DNA of 64,000 nt, taken from NCBI GenBank assembly GCA_947623455.1, contig OX392541.1:10234719-10298718 (forward strand), in the 5' to 3' direction. Source of the DNA: Mimachlamys varia (taxonomy: Eukaryota > Mollusca > Bivalvia > Pectinida > Pectinidae). Shown here piece after piece: positions 51,981 to 62,545 of this stretch. The number at the start of each line of letters is the position of its first letter. The stretch's first letter is position 1. The notes below the pieces were generated by a model that was not told the DNA's origin, did no database searches, and worked only from the letters and a program-made list of their open reading frames with translations. A program made the translations under genes and the position numbers.

Positions 51981-52009
51981 GATGAACAGATGAAGGAAGC
52001 AGTTAGTGC

Positions 52010-52735
52010 CCAACCATTTTTAACACCATTTCAGAGCAATTTTAAATTTAATATGTAAGAGAATATAACCAAGTTCACTTTATTACGATATCTCAAAAGA
52101 CACAAGTTTTACAATGTTCTGATGTGTATATATATAACCAAAGTTATCATCATTTCTTCGGGGTGTGCGATTTTGACATCATTTTTGTGACGTTATAGTC
52201 CTATACCTATAGAAAAATGGCGTCACACGGATATAAGCAGTGAATATAGCTCTGTATTATTCCACAAAGATACCACGGAAAATTATGAGAATATTTTGAA
52301 AAGACATTATGAATGTTTCTGTAAAAAAGACCAAATATTGTCAAATTTCTTCCGTAAGCAAAGTAAGGAATATTCATTGAAAAAAGTTGGAAATACAAAG
52401 AATGTACCGTATAGTCAAATGAAATATTTCCATATAATAATTATGGTAATTATGATACTGTAGAACACACTATTTCAGTTCTCAAACAATACAAAAATTA
52501 AAGGGAAGGGTATATCAACGTCTCCGAGAGATAGCTGCTATATGTTACTTCCTTAGAGATGTAAGTGTTTTAAAACCCTGATAATTTAAAGAAAGAGTCT
52601 GAAGACGGTGCATACTGTGGTGTGGAATAAGTATTCGGACACATGTGTTTTTTACTACTAAAATAAAAAATATAAACTTTATTTATTTTACAACAATTAT
52701 GAAACAAGATATACAACTTATATTAATCACACTTG
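52010..52735. other. Unannotated stretch
   Basis: AT-rich with no gene or repeat recognised. Confidence 0.4.
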
Positions 52736-52740
52736 TTGGC

Positions 52741-52910
52741 CCGGATATATAGAGCGTGAGGGGGTCTTATTGTGGGAGGAAACCGGAGTACCCGGAGAAA
52801 ACCCACGTGGTCGGGCAGGTGACACCATACCTTTTCACGTCAGGTCGGGGAGTCGAACCCAGGCCGCCTTGGTGAAAGGCAAGTGCGCTATCCACTGCAA
52901 CACCCGACCA
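52741..52910 (-). mobile_element. tRNA-derived SINE
   Basis: On the minus strand a tRNA-like head runs from 52,910: 'GGTCGGGTGTTGCAGTGGA', an A-box-like 'GTGGATAGCGC', then B box 'GGGTTCGACTCCCCGACC' (about 52,843-52,862). After it come 'CACGTGGGTTTTCTCCGGG' and 'TACTCCGGTTTCCTCCCAC', the conserved central domain. The tail lies near 52,741. It is well preserved compared with the SINE at 12,130. A 102-codon plus frame across it is an artefact. Confidence 0.8.
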
Positions 52911-52916
52911 CTCCTT

Positions 52917-53392
52917 ACTACTAGCGTGTTCCAGTATCGGAACGTTCCAGATGTGCCAACTTGGAACTGGTCTGCTAAATGGAACGTGCCGAATTCCGTT
53001 CCTGAGGGTGAAAATCTAATAATCGAAAAGGAAAAAGAAACAACCTTTCCGGAAATAACCAAAACGGTTCCGTCATAAAATCCGCAAAACAATGCGAGTA
53101 ATTGCTTTTATTTACAAATTTTACACACTATGATGCCGGTAGGAGTCGGTAATTATATATTTACTGATGAATTGCAGTCTAACTGGATACAGTTAAGTCT
53201 TTTTACAATTTATTGAACATCTGTAACGAAAACCTTTCGCTGGTTGCCATATTGGATCAAACTTGGAACCCTCAAATAAAACGTTCCCGACGAACCGGTT
53301 CGTTCCGGCGGAACGTCGTGTTCCATTTAGCGGGCGGTCCGGTTCGTTCTGGATCAACCGGAACGTTCCGCTAAATGGAACAAGCTATACAT
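52917..53392. mobile_element. ~475-bp inverted-repeat element (MITE-like)
   Basis: The left end 'TAGCGTGTTCCAGTATCGG' with 'AACGTTCC' and the right end, read in reverse, 'TAGCTTGTTCCATTTAGCGG' with 'AACGTTCC' match for about 40 bases with some differences. The flanks may be a TAC or TA duplication. The inner part also has 'AACGTTCC'-type palindromes ('GAACCGGTTC'). No transposase frame. Confidence 0.5.
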
Positions 53393-53960
53393 ATCGTCTA
53401 TGTTTCATGTTTTTGACAAATTTTCAATGATTCTTTTTACTTTGTTTTTCAATGGAATTTATCAAAAGTTCACATATGTCTTTATTTTGCATTAGGCAAT
53501 AATGCCTTTGAGCATATACAAAACAATTACAATTTACAATGTACATCATGATCTAAAGAATTAATTGCTCATGTCTCCCATAATAGTTCTGTAATTATCC
53601 GTAGCAGATTTCAAGAGAGAAATCTCTTCATTCTCGTTATGATTTTGTATTTACTTGATACATCAAGACTAATTACACAAGAAAATATATGACATATGCG
53701 TGAGTAAAGTTTATATCAGCGAAACATATCCAATAGACGTTTCTGATCATATAGATACTGAAACAAACTTAACAAGTAACTGAAGTTGACAAATCTCATA
53801 ATTTAATCACAATTCACAACGGTTGACTCTCTCCTTGGCAATCATGTAACCATGATTAACTAAAATGTAACCTTAAAAAACAGTTTTTATATTCATATAA
53901 GTGGCAGATTTTAATTGTACATAAGATTTAGGTCGTCTCTCAGCTTTAAGCTAGAGGGAA
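53393..53960. other. Unannotated stretch
   Basis: AT-rich with no recognisable gene or repeat. Confidence 0.4.
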
Positions 53961-53965
53961 TTTCC

Positions 53966-54036
53966 ATTTAGCTCACAGTACGTGGTAGAGCGTCCGACTG
54001 ACTAGGAACCTGGAGATCGAGGGTTCGATCAGGGGG
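53966..54036 (+). mobile_element. tRNA-like sequence (SINE head or tRNA pseudogene)
   Basis: 'TAGCTCACAGTACGTGGTAG' with 'AGCG' resembles a D-arm/A box, and 'GAGGGTTCGATCAGG' (about 54,019-54,033) a T-arm/B box, at roughly tRNA spacing. The acceptor stem does not pair clearly and the A box carries extra bases, so a functional tRNA is unlikely. Confidence 0.5.
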
Positions 54037-54039
54037 GTA

Positions 54040-54835
54040 GCTGCCATGTAAGCACATAAGCCCATGCTTGCACATCATTTTTCCAAAGTATGTGTAATAA
54101 AGTCGAGATATTTCATAATTCGACTAATATTCTTCTTAAGTCTACTGATAATATTACTCTTTTTAATCGACTCGTCAGATTAACAGACCAGGCTGCAGGA
54201 AGTTTATTATTCGAACAATCATATGTCTTATCGGGTTTTATCATATAACTGATCCGTTCAGTCATGGTACATTAGTCATCTCGAGGTGGTGGGATTGACT
54301 GAATGGTCATAGAAACGATAGGGAAAATGGGTTGTTTTCGCGTACGCATCATCGCCATTTTGGGAAATCTGAAACAGAGTTATCTCCCGTTTGCTTGGGC
54401 ATTGCTAATGAAAGCAAGTTCAAAATGTTTGTTTCTAATTTCATACGATACATCGAGGGGAAAAAATCAAACATCGTGGAAAATTCTAATCACTGAACAA
54501 ATGTCATATTTCGGCGAATACCACAACACATATGCTTACACTGAGCAACGTCTATGTTACATATTGTAATACACTCCCACCAAAAACGTACGCAATGTAC
54601 TACTGTAATAGTCCGAAGAGTTCTGACTAACTGAAAATTGGAAATTTTACCGACCCGATCGTGCATGGTAGTTTCTAGCTGCGATAACGTAGATCTTCAC
54701 TACGAGATGATTTGTTTTATATTGCGTTGTTAGAGCTACGAAGCACAGGGACCTGAGAATTTGTTACAGCTAGTTTTGTACCTAAAATAGGGTGTTTAGA
54801 GTAATTTTACACATTTGGGGGGTTAAGATCAAGTT
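54040..54835. other. Unannotated stretch
   Basis: Contains an 88-codon plus frame (54,303-54,569) with no recognised family, and a short piece of the 48.7-49.2 kb repeat near 54,747. Nothing else is supported. Confidence 0.4.
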
Positions 54836-55018
54836 TTGAGAAACTTAAGTCGTAATTACGAGATAGCTAAGTCGTAATTACGACATACTAGGTCGTAATT
54901 ACGAGAAACCTAAATCGTAATTACGACATATTAAGTCGTAATTACGACATACTAAGTCGAATTTACGAGATAGCTAAGTCGTAATTACGACATACTAAGT
55001 CGTAATTACGACATAAAA
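54836..55018. repeat. ~21-bp palindromic tandem array
   Basis: About nine units of 'AAGTCGTAATTACGAGATAGC' type. Each contains the palindrome TCGTAATTACGA, so both strands read alike. Two flavours of spacer (GATAGCTAAG and CATACTAAG) alternate. Confidence 0.9.
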
Positions 55019-55108
55019 AGTTTACTTCATGTGGCACTAACCAGCTTCCGTAAATTTGAGAACTTTGTGTATTTTCTCATAGATATAAATTATGTGATAA
55101 ATAGAATG

Positions 55109-55244
55109 TTACACTCGTGTCGATGTAATATGGAATTTATTGAACTCGTTAAATAATTCAATATGTCACTCGCATAAAGGCTAGTAACGTATTAAATTAT
55201 TTAACTCGTTTAATAAATTCCATATAAAATCAACACTCGTGTAA
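55109..55244. mobile_element. 136-bp foldback MITE-like element
   Basis: 'TTACACTCGTGTCGATGTAA' and 'ATATGGAATTTATTGAACTCG' at the left are mirrored by 'CGTTTAATAAATTCCATAT' and 'ATCAACACTCGTGTAA' at the right, giving an inverted repeat of about 55 bases with a short loop ('CTCGCATAAAGGCTAG'). No clear target duplication. Confidence 0.6.
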
Positions 55245-55497
55245 GATCCTCTTTAAATGTTAGTCTGTTTAGCATGAAATATATGAACTATTGTGTACTG
55301 TCATACTGAGGGTTCATTTTTATAATATGTAGAAATACTTAAGTGTATGTTAGACTATTAATCATTATGTACATGTACTTTTGTAATAGACCATATGCAT
55401 AAGCCGCCATAGTAATTCAGGAGCGATAAATGAAACGGACATGTAGTCATGACTAGCACGTGCACTGAACGTGTTGGAATTGAATAACCCGTTCTGG

Positions 55498-55548
55498 ATG
55501 AGTAATAAGAAGATCGCGGTGCTTTCTATAATTTGGTCAATCTGTCAG
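55498..55548 (+). CDS. Speculative signal-peptide-like first exon
   Basis: ATG at 55,498 opens 17 codons (MSNKKIAVLSIIWSICQ) that end exactly at a strong 5' splice consensus, CAG|GTAAGT (55,546-55,554). A lysine pair followed by a hydrophobic run is what a secretory signal looks like. Acceptors such as 'CCTTTTCAG' at 58,976 could continue the frame, but no homologous protein or downstream exon was identified. This could easily be chance. Confidence 0.2.
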
Positions 55549-55559
55549 GTAAGTGCAAT

Positions 55560-56685
55560 TCGTAATTTATAGTTCATGTATGCATATAATTTATTTTTAA
55601 TATAAGGATGATAATTACATAATGTTGGTTGAGAATGTGGTGTATGTATACCTGCTTGCTTTGTATTAGGTGTGAGTTACCTCCCTTTGACTAAAATGTT
55701 TATTTCATTTCGACCTACATATATAGGCAAACCAGAATGACCTGTGGCGTTGACCTTTCGTTGGAATAGGCAAAGTTGGTAGTTCCATTTGTGCATAGGT
55801 GTGTAAACCTTTTATTGATGTGTCGGGGCATTGAGTACATGACGTACTATCAATGTAAGCTTAAAAAAGCTCGTTAAATGTTATATGACTTCATTTACTT
55901 ATTGCATCATAAAACATCAAATATACAAGTTAATTAATAAGTATGGGCTCATTAGCCAGACAACAGCTAACACTGGCAGTTCTTAAAAAAATCGTAATCA
56001 ATTAATGTTTCATAAGTAAGTATATATACTGTGTCCTACACTGGAAATGTCAATCAATACGGGACATATCCAATCGTTGGAAATGTAAGCAAACTCATAT
56101 GTATATGATAATATCCCGAAAGAAAAAAAAAACAGGTGAAAGAAAAGGGCTAAAAAAGGGGGGGGGGGACCGAAAAATGAAAACCATAAAAAATCTAATA
56201 TACACAAAAAGTGAATAGGAAATACACATTAAACACACCAATTAAAAATAGTCTAAAGAAAATTGAAAAAAAAAACGAGAAAATTGAACCACACCGACAT
56301 TCGAACTCGTTACACCATCATCTAGAGGTCTGTAACCTACCCACTTAGTCCACACGACTGATCTGCAAAGTCGACATAAGCGTACATCATTTTGAAAGTG
56401 TAACAAATATACACATACAACGCACTTATTTCCCCTAAATGAATATAGACTCGACCGTAATAAATATGCTAAACAAAGTTCAACACGACAGGTCATTCTG
56501 GTCGGACTATACACGTAACTCAAGGAAAGAATGTTTACAAACAATGCCTGCTATTCAATGCCTACTGGACAATATCTTCCATCTTTTTGTCAATAAAATT
56601 TGTTGAAATGAAAATTGACGAAATATGTAAAAAAAAAGCAAATTTATTGAAATAGAGCTAGCTACCCGTAAAGTACCTATAATAT
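55560..56685. other. Unannotated stretch
   Basis: Includes an A-run and G-run near 56,125-56,170. A 100-codon minus frame at 56,242-56,544 has no recognised family. Confidence 0.4.
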
Positions 56686-56689
56686 TATT

Positions 56690-56721
56690 CAGGTGACCGC
56701 TAAGGTCATTGGACCTCTTGT
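56690..56721 (+). mobile_element. Solo 3' end of a B-type hairpin element
   Basis: 'TTCAGGTGACCGCTAAGG' matches the right end of element B, followed by hairpin AGGTC/GACCT and CTTGT. Upstream 'ATAGAGCTAGCTACCC' and 'CCTATAATATTA' resemble the B subterminal region ('TTGAGCTACCTATAACATTA'). No B left end is seen upstream, so this is a truncated copy. Confidence 0.65.
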
Positions 56722-56724
56722 TTA

Positions 56725-57915
56725 TTGTAAGTCTTCAGTCACTGACCTTGAACAAATGTCATTTGTATACTATTCCACGAATAAATATTAATAACCGACA
56801 CGGGATACTAGGAAGGATGGGTCGGACAGTATTGGGAGTAAACATCAATTAAAGATGATAACAATCTGGAACGCTGTCAACATAGGGGTCGGAACACAGG
56901 GCCTCGTATAGACTTACATGATGAAATAGGCGATAACTACCTATATAATTATGTTGTCAAGGGTTACATCAACCGAACATTGAAAATCTTACCTATTTTT
57001 TTTTCTTCAAACACTTCGTTCTAAGTAACCTATCTAAGTAATTCTGTTTTATATCTCTTCAGAAGACTATTCTTTCTATTTGTATGTAAAGGTATTTAAC
57101 GCTAATTTTAGCATGTCCCTATACGCTTGACAATTACGTATATTGGGCCCTTAATAAAAGCCAAATGCTAGTAAAATGGCTAGATGCAATACTCATAATT
57201 ATAAAATACATCATAACATTATATGATGCTTACAAACTTTTTCACCTTATTCAATAAAATTGTCAAAAGCTATAAATTGTGTTTTTTGTAGTTTCCTAAT
57301 TTAAAACCATCAAAACCCTAATGCATCCAAGCTCAGAATAAGCGTCGTGAAAGGAAATCCAAGGATATACGAACGTGTGTACAACCATCATTTAACGGTC
57401 ATTTCCTGTTATACAATCACATAAGCAAAACAATCATTAGAAAGTTTTTCACACTGTTTTTGTTTTAAAACTTTCTGTTTTGTTTATATCATTTGCCATT
57501 GTTATGCAAAAACACACATTTTCCAATATCTACATATTTCTATTTCGATATCATTAATTGCAAAATGTTTTGGCAAGAAACTAAAATCCAATCATTTAGT
57601 ATTGGAGCTACATTTCTCAAAAGGAATGTTATTTAGTGTCTTTTGACAATTATTTGACCTTTGATTAATATTTTTCCTTTGACTTAAACTTTTGAAATAC
57701 AGATTACATTTTTAAAGTTTTTCCTTCCTAGCTGAACTAGTTATATGTTGTTTTTTTTTACATGTATTTCAGGACATGTTATCAAAAGTATATCGCACAT
57801 TGACGTAGTGTTGAGTATTCGTCATTGAAGTTTTGGAATTATTTAACCCTCTGCAAGCCTTAACCAAAGATTCCAAACAAAACGCAAGAAGCTCGATTAT
57901 GCATCCGAAATGTAT
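56725..57915. other. Unannotated stretch
   Basis: AT-rich with no gene or repeat recognised. Confidence 0.4.
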
Positions 57916-57916
57916 G

Positions 57917-58034
57917 ATATAGTATACAAATATATCATGGGTGTCTGTGCAATAGTCCAGAATATTTGACCCTTCGGTACTGGTAATCGACAGATGTTCT
58001 ATTTGACACCCATGATATACTTGTTATATTACAT
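57917..58034. repeat. Inverted repeat with ~25-bp arms
   Basis: TATATCATGGGTGTC at 57,931-57,945 is exactly mirrored by GACACCCATGATATA at 58,005-58,019; weaker pairing extends outward. 'GTGCAATAGT' inside the left arm recurs near 58,357 and 58,377, so a larger degenerate element may extend to about 58,400. Confidence 0.55.
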
Positions 58035-58419
58035 AATCACTAAAACACACTTTGAATCACTGAAATTGCTTATTATATTAACATTTTTCGAATAAAAATA
58101 GATCAATTTTATAATGTATCGCGTGAACTCTGGTATGTTAAAAAAAGAAAAAGGTAAACGTTCCATTATCTGTGTAATAACCACAAACATATTAATCCGT
58201 ATTCATTGCCGACTCCAAACTTCAACTTTCCTGTAGAAGTCGCCACGCCTGTTATCTGGCAGCATTGGCATCTGAGGCAGCATTGACATCTGACTGACTT
58301 TGACGCTTGAAATGGTAGTAAACGTCACGCGGTGTTCAATAGTTCGTACGTGACCGTGCAATAGTCATTTTAGCCGTGCAATAGTTCATTTCACTAGTGA
58401 ATGGTTCAAAATATATCTT

Positions 58420-59540
58420 ATGCTTATGCTTATGTTGAGGAAAATCAAACGCATTACATTTATGTAATGAAATGAGATAATAACTGGATTACAATATATG
58501 TATAAGACGTTACCATAATTAAAACATAATTGTTACTCGGCTTATGATCGGCACATAACTCGACAACTTGTTTTCCATGGATCAAATTTCCAACTCTATA
58601 CATCAAGTGCCATGTATAAAACACAGTGAAACAAAACACCTCTTTTTGTCAAGGTCATGTTAGGGTTATTATGGATGAAAAATAATTACAAGAGTCGAAG
58701 AATGGTCAGGAACGATAAAAATGGTAATGGGATATCACAAGAGGTCATACATAGTATTCTATATTATATACATATTGATTCAAAATTTGGAAAATAAGTC
58801 TGTTTCTTTCAAATGATGAAATAACTAGTACACGCAGACGACATTGAACATGGTTTTTATGTTGGAAAAATACAAGTTTTTATCACGAACGCGTTCAAAA
58901 TCTGCGCATTCTATTAAAATAATGTTCTACTGTAAAAAGAGGGGGAACATGCGTGGTTTGTATCTTTCCTTTTCAGAAAATGCACATGAGTAATGAAGAT
59001 ATGTTCAGGTCAAAGTCGAGAGATTACAACTTCGACTAGACAGACAGGGTTTAAGTTTTGGTTTAAATGTAAAACACTTGTTCTTATATCTGAACACCAT
59101 CGTTGTAGCTTCTGATGGTAAATGTCTGACTTTAAAAATTGGTTCGCTGCATTTAGCGTACGTTTCATTGCATGCCAACATAGATTGGGATCTAATTGGA
59201 AGAGCATTTTGCAGATGACTGCCTTTTCTATGCGTGTCATCGATATGACCAAGAACCAGACCGATATCTCACACTTTTCCTTAAAAAAAAAGTCAAATTT
59301 CATTGTGTTATTAAACGAAGTACATAATAAAACTAATATGTTGAGGGATTCATGAGTATTTCTTTACAAGAATGTTTTATGTCTAAAATGGCATACAGTA
59401 ACCCAAGCCCTCTAGCGTAGACCAATGGCAACCAAAATCTTATAAAACGTAGCACTTCACCGTGTGGTGCTATGGCGTGATTATATACAATTTCTGTGTA
59501 GAAGTGCATTAGATACATACTATTTGTATTTCCAAAATGG
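58420..59540. other. Unannotated stretch
   Basis: No gene recognised. Frames at 59,010-59,303 (minus) and 59,122-59,355 (plus) overlap each other and have no family signature. Confidence 0.4.
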
Positions 59541-59542
59541 TC

Positions 59543-59957
59543 TGACAAACAAACTAACAACACAAGGATTCGAGAGATGCATGTTGATCAGAACTATGGG
59601 CAAGTTTTATGGTCGCCATCTTTGTCTCATTGAGAAATATTCTGTATCTTTAAGTGATATGAAAATGGACGTTTTTGAGTTTGCTTGTTAGTGTGTTTAC
59701 TTGTTGTGATTGACAACGATACACGGTTCTCATTTTGAGAACTTGATGTTTACTTGGATGGGACAAAGATTTACGCGGCGGTGTCGTCGATGAAGCAGAA
59801 GACGCTTACTCTTCCGGAACACCTGGTATTATTCTCTTGTACTTTTGCAAGGGTCTCCATGTGAATCTTTCCTTTGTTCATATTTTGCCCCTGGTTTAAT
59901 CGATTTTGAGTTTGGATTATGATTATGTTAACGCTTCGGTATTCTCTTATTTATTTT
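59543..59957 (+). repeat. ~410-bp dispersed repeat, copy 1
   Basis: From 'TGACAAACAAACTAACAAC' to 'TTCGGTATTCTC' this matches 62,134-62,544 with moderate divergence, including 'TGGTCGCCATCTTTGTCTC', 'TGTCGTCGATGAAGCAGAAG' and 'AATCGATTTTGAGTTTGG'. In one plus frame the 'GTCGTCGATGAAGCAGAAGA' part reads VVDEAEDA, so an origin in a coding or 3'-UTR segment is possible, but the frames differ between copies and contain stops. Confidence 0.8.
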
Positions 59958-60353
59958 CGATGACCTTGACCTTCAAACGATGATCACCTAAATCGACTCA
60001 GATGGAGAACTTCATGATTGGAATATTGGAAAAATGAACTAAATCTGACCAGAGCTTTTAAAGATATGTTGTACACAAAGTCAGGACGCACGGGCAACGT
60101 TATTCATATATCCCCCATTTAAAAACAACATAAATAATTCATTTCCTGAACTTGTGGGTATCTGACAAACTGAGGACCCAAAAATAATAAAAACGTTGAA
60201 GCAGTCGGCTGCCCTACTGATTAAATATTTTGATAGTCATTGGTCAATGTTAGAGGTCACCATTGACCACTTTTGGAAAAAAGGCCTATTAACAAGATAG
60301 ATATCTGAAACGATCTGATTCAAATCCACACCATAACATCACCCGATCTTTTT

Positions 60354-60413
60354 CTGAATTATTATAATTTTGGTGGTCACCGGCCAAGGTAAACGGGTCA
60401 AAGGTCAATGTGA
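60354..60413 (+). repeat. 'GGTGGTCACCGG' repeat, copy 1
   Basis: 'TTTTGGTGGTCACCGGCCAAG' with 'GGGTCAAAGGTCAATGT' recurs as 'TGTGGTGGTCACCGGTTAAC' with 'AAAGGTCAAAGGTCACTGT' at 60,713-60,772. A weaker relative lies near 60,235-60,275. Confidence 0.65.
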
Positions 60414-60520
60414 AGTTTTTTTAGGGGATGGGGTATATCTTCATCCCCACTATGCTTTTATTTGCATACCACAAATCAGGTAAGTTGAGATATATAGTAT
60501 TCACTGTGTGTATCCGTGTG

Positions 60521-60556
60521 TGCGTCCGTCCGTCCGTCCGTCCGTATGTGCGTCCG
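60521..60556 (+). repeat. (GTCC)n microsatellite
   Basis: GTGTGTGCG followed by about five GTCC units, then ATGTGCGTCCG. Confidence 0.85.
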
Positions 60557-60582
60557 GGCCTTGTGCACAAGTTAACTCACCC

Positions 60583-60662
60583 GGTCTTATTCTTTTGCCT
60601 CCAGTTTAATCGATTTTGAGTTCGGATTTTGGTTTTGCTGACGCTTTGGTATTCTCTGTTGG
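60583..60662 (+). repeat. Partial third copy of the 59.5/62.1-kb repeat
   Basis: 'CAGTTTAATCGATTTTGAG' followed by 'TTCGGATTTTGG' and 'GCTTTGGTATTCTCTG' matches the right edge of copies 1 and 2 only. Confidence 0.65.
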
Positions 60663-60779
60663 TTTTTTTTTTAGTTTTGTTTTGTGTTTAAATTCACACT
60701 ATGGCACCTAATTAAATTGTGGTGGTCACCGGTTAACGTTAAAGGTCAAAGGTCACTGTAGACCGATTTGAGAATAAAA

Positions 60780-62130
60780 AACGCGTGTACAAGAACCCCA
60801 CGACAGATTTGGTTAATATTTACACCATACGATCTTACACTTGATATATACGCTGATAATGAATTAACTCTAGGGAGGTTTACAAGTCTTCTAACTACAC
60901 TCAATACATACACTGACAGCGCATGTACTCGGAAACGTCCTAAATGACTTACGCTTTTGATCGGACGTTTTAATATAACCAAAGTAAGCCTAAAACATGT
61001 AAATAGGCAAAATACTTGAAAATTGATGCTACGATTTTATTTTTGATTAGTACATTTCAAATTTCATTCATATTCAATTTGCCATGATGTTGCCTGTGTT
61101 TAGAGATAGGTTTTACCGAATCATTATCCCGGCACGGACCTGTAAAAAAAACCTTTGTTAATAAAGAAAAATAAATTAGATGAAATATTGGATAAGTAAT
61201 TCCTACAATAATTCAGGCAGCGATGTTATTTATTTGAGACTTCATTGCGAGGTTCAACATTAAAACACATCTTCGAAACGTGACTCGACAAACTATCAAT
61301 TTCTTTATATAAAAAATGTACAGGTGTATTGCTATATTTGAGCGTAGGTATTCCGAAAATTCCATTTCAATCTTCCCTTCTTGTTATCTTTCATCATTTC
61401 CTAATAGTTAAGTTCAGATCCTAGTTTCAGTGCAATCTAAAACTGTTATCTATCTTTTCACATTCTGTCAAATCATTTCATCACAAAACCGAAGGATAAT
61501 TAGTATACGTAGAATTCTATTGGCTTTATCTCTAATTAAATATATTCATATTTGCGTTTCCATGAGCCAAGACTTAGATTGTTAATGGATTATAATTACT
61601 TTGAAATAACCACTTCAATGATAATAGTAACGGTGTTTTAATACACTGCATTCATTTTCAAAATACATCTTCAAGGCATATTGCGTGATGTAATGACGTC
61701 AACAGCTGTCTTACAGTCAACTAATGTCATCATATTTTTAACCCATTCATAACCTAAATTTCAGTATTGATCTCGTTTATATTTTAACAACACATTTGCT
61801 TTGTAAATAAAGTAGCCGTGTTCCCGCACAAAAGTGTAAGTACTGTTACGGGTACCTCATATTAAGGTAATTCATGATATCCAGTAGTTAGTTGTAAGAG
61901 ACACAACAGTATCTTCTACATCAGCTGCTTAACTCGATCTCTAATTAAACTACGACCAACATGGACAGCTTACTGCGAAGTTATACGATAAACGTGATGA
62001 TTTTAATTTTCCTATCGTGAACTCTCCATTTCTTGATAGTAACATCGTTTCTCCAACCTATGGTGTATACATGTCGCAGTTGATTCTAGGGTTTGCTCTA
62101 AATATCCTGATTTTCGTGATCGATGTCGAC
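60780..62130. other. Unannotated stretch
   Basis: AT-rich between the two repeat copies. No gene or RNA recognised. Confidence 0.4.
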
Positions 62131-62133
62131 TGC

Positions 62134-62544
62134 TGACAAACAAACTAACAATATTCGAGAGATGCAGATTGATCAGAACTATGGGCAAGTGTTATGGTCG
62201 CCATCTTTGTCTCATTGAGAAATATTCTGTATCTTTTTGTGATATGAAGATGGACGATTTTGAGTATGCTCATTAGTGTGTTTACTTGTTGTGATTGACA
62301 ATGATACTCGGTTCTAATTTTGAGAACTTCATGTTTATTTGGATGTGACAAAGATTTACAAGGCTGGTGTCGTCGATGAAGCAGAAGACGCTTATTCTTT
62401 AGGAACACCTTGTATTATTATCTTGTACGTTAACAAAGGTCGCCATGTAAATCTTTCCTTTGTTCATTTTTTAGCCTCTGGTTTCATCGATTTTGAGTTC
62501 GGATTATGATATTGACAACGCTTCGGTATTCTCCAACTTATTTT
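62134..62544 (+). repeat. ~410-bp dispersed repeat, copy 2
   Basis: Direct-orientation counterpart of 59,543-59,957 from 'TGACAAACAAACTAACAA' to 'TTCGGTATTCTC'. Differences are scattered substitutions and small indels, implying an old duplication or two insertions of one repeat family. Confidence 0.8.
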
Positions 62545-62545
62545 T

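Noticed and set aside
49652..51989. LTR retrotransposon
   Set aside because: The long repeats are inverted, not direct, and there are no TG...CA ends, primer site or pol frame.
53966..54036. Functional tRNA gene
   Set aside because: Acceptor stem does not pair and the D-arm has extra bases; better read as a SINE head or pseudogene.
60428..60619. Small secreted protein at 60,428-60,619
   Set aside because: The frame runs through the (GTCC)n microsatellite and a dispersed repeat copy; its arginine/proline-rich part is a repeat artefact.
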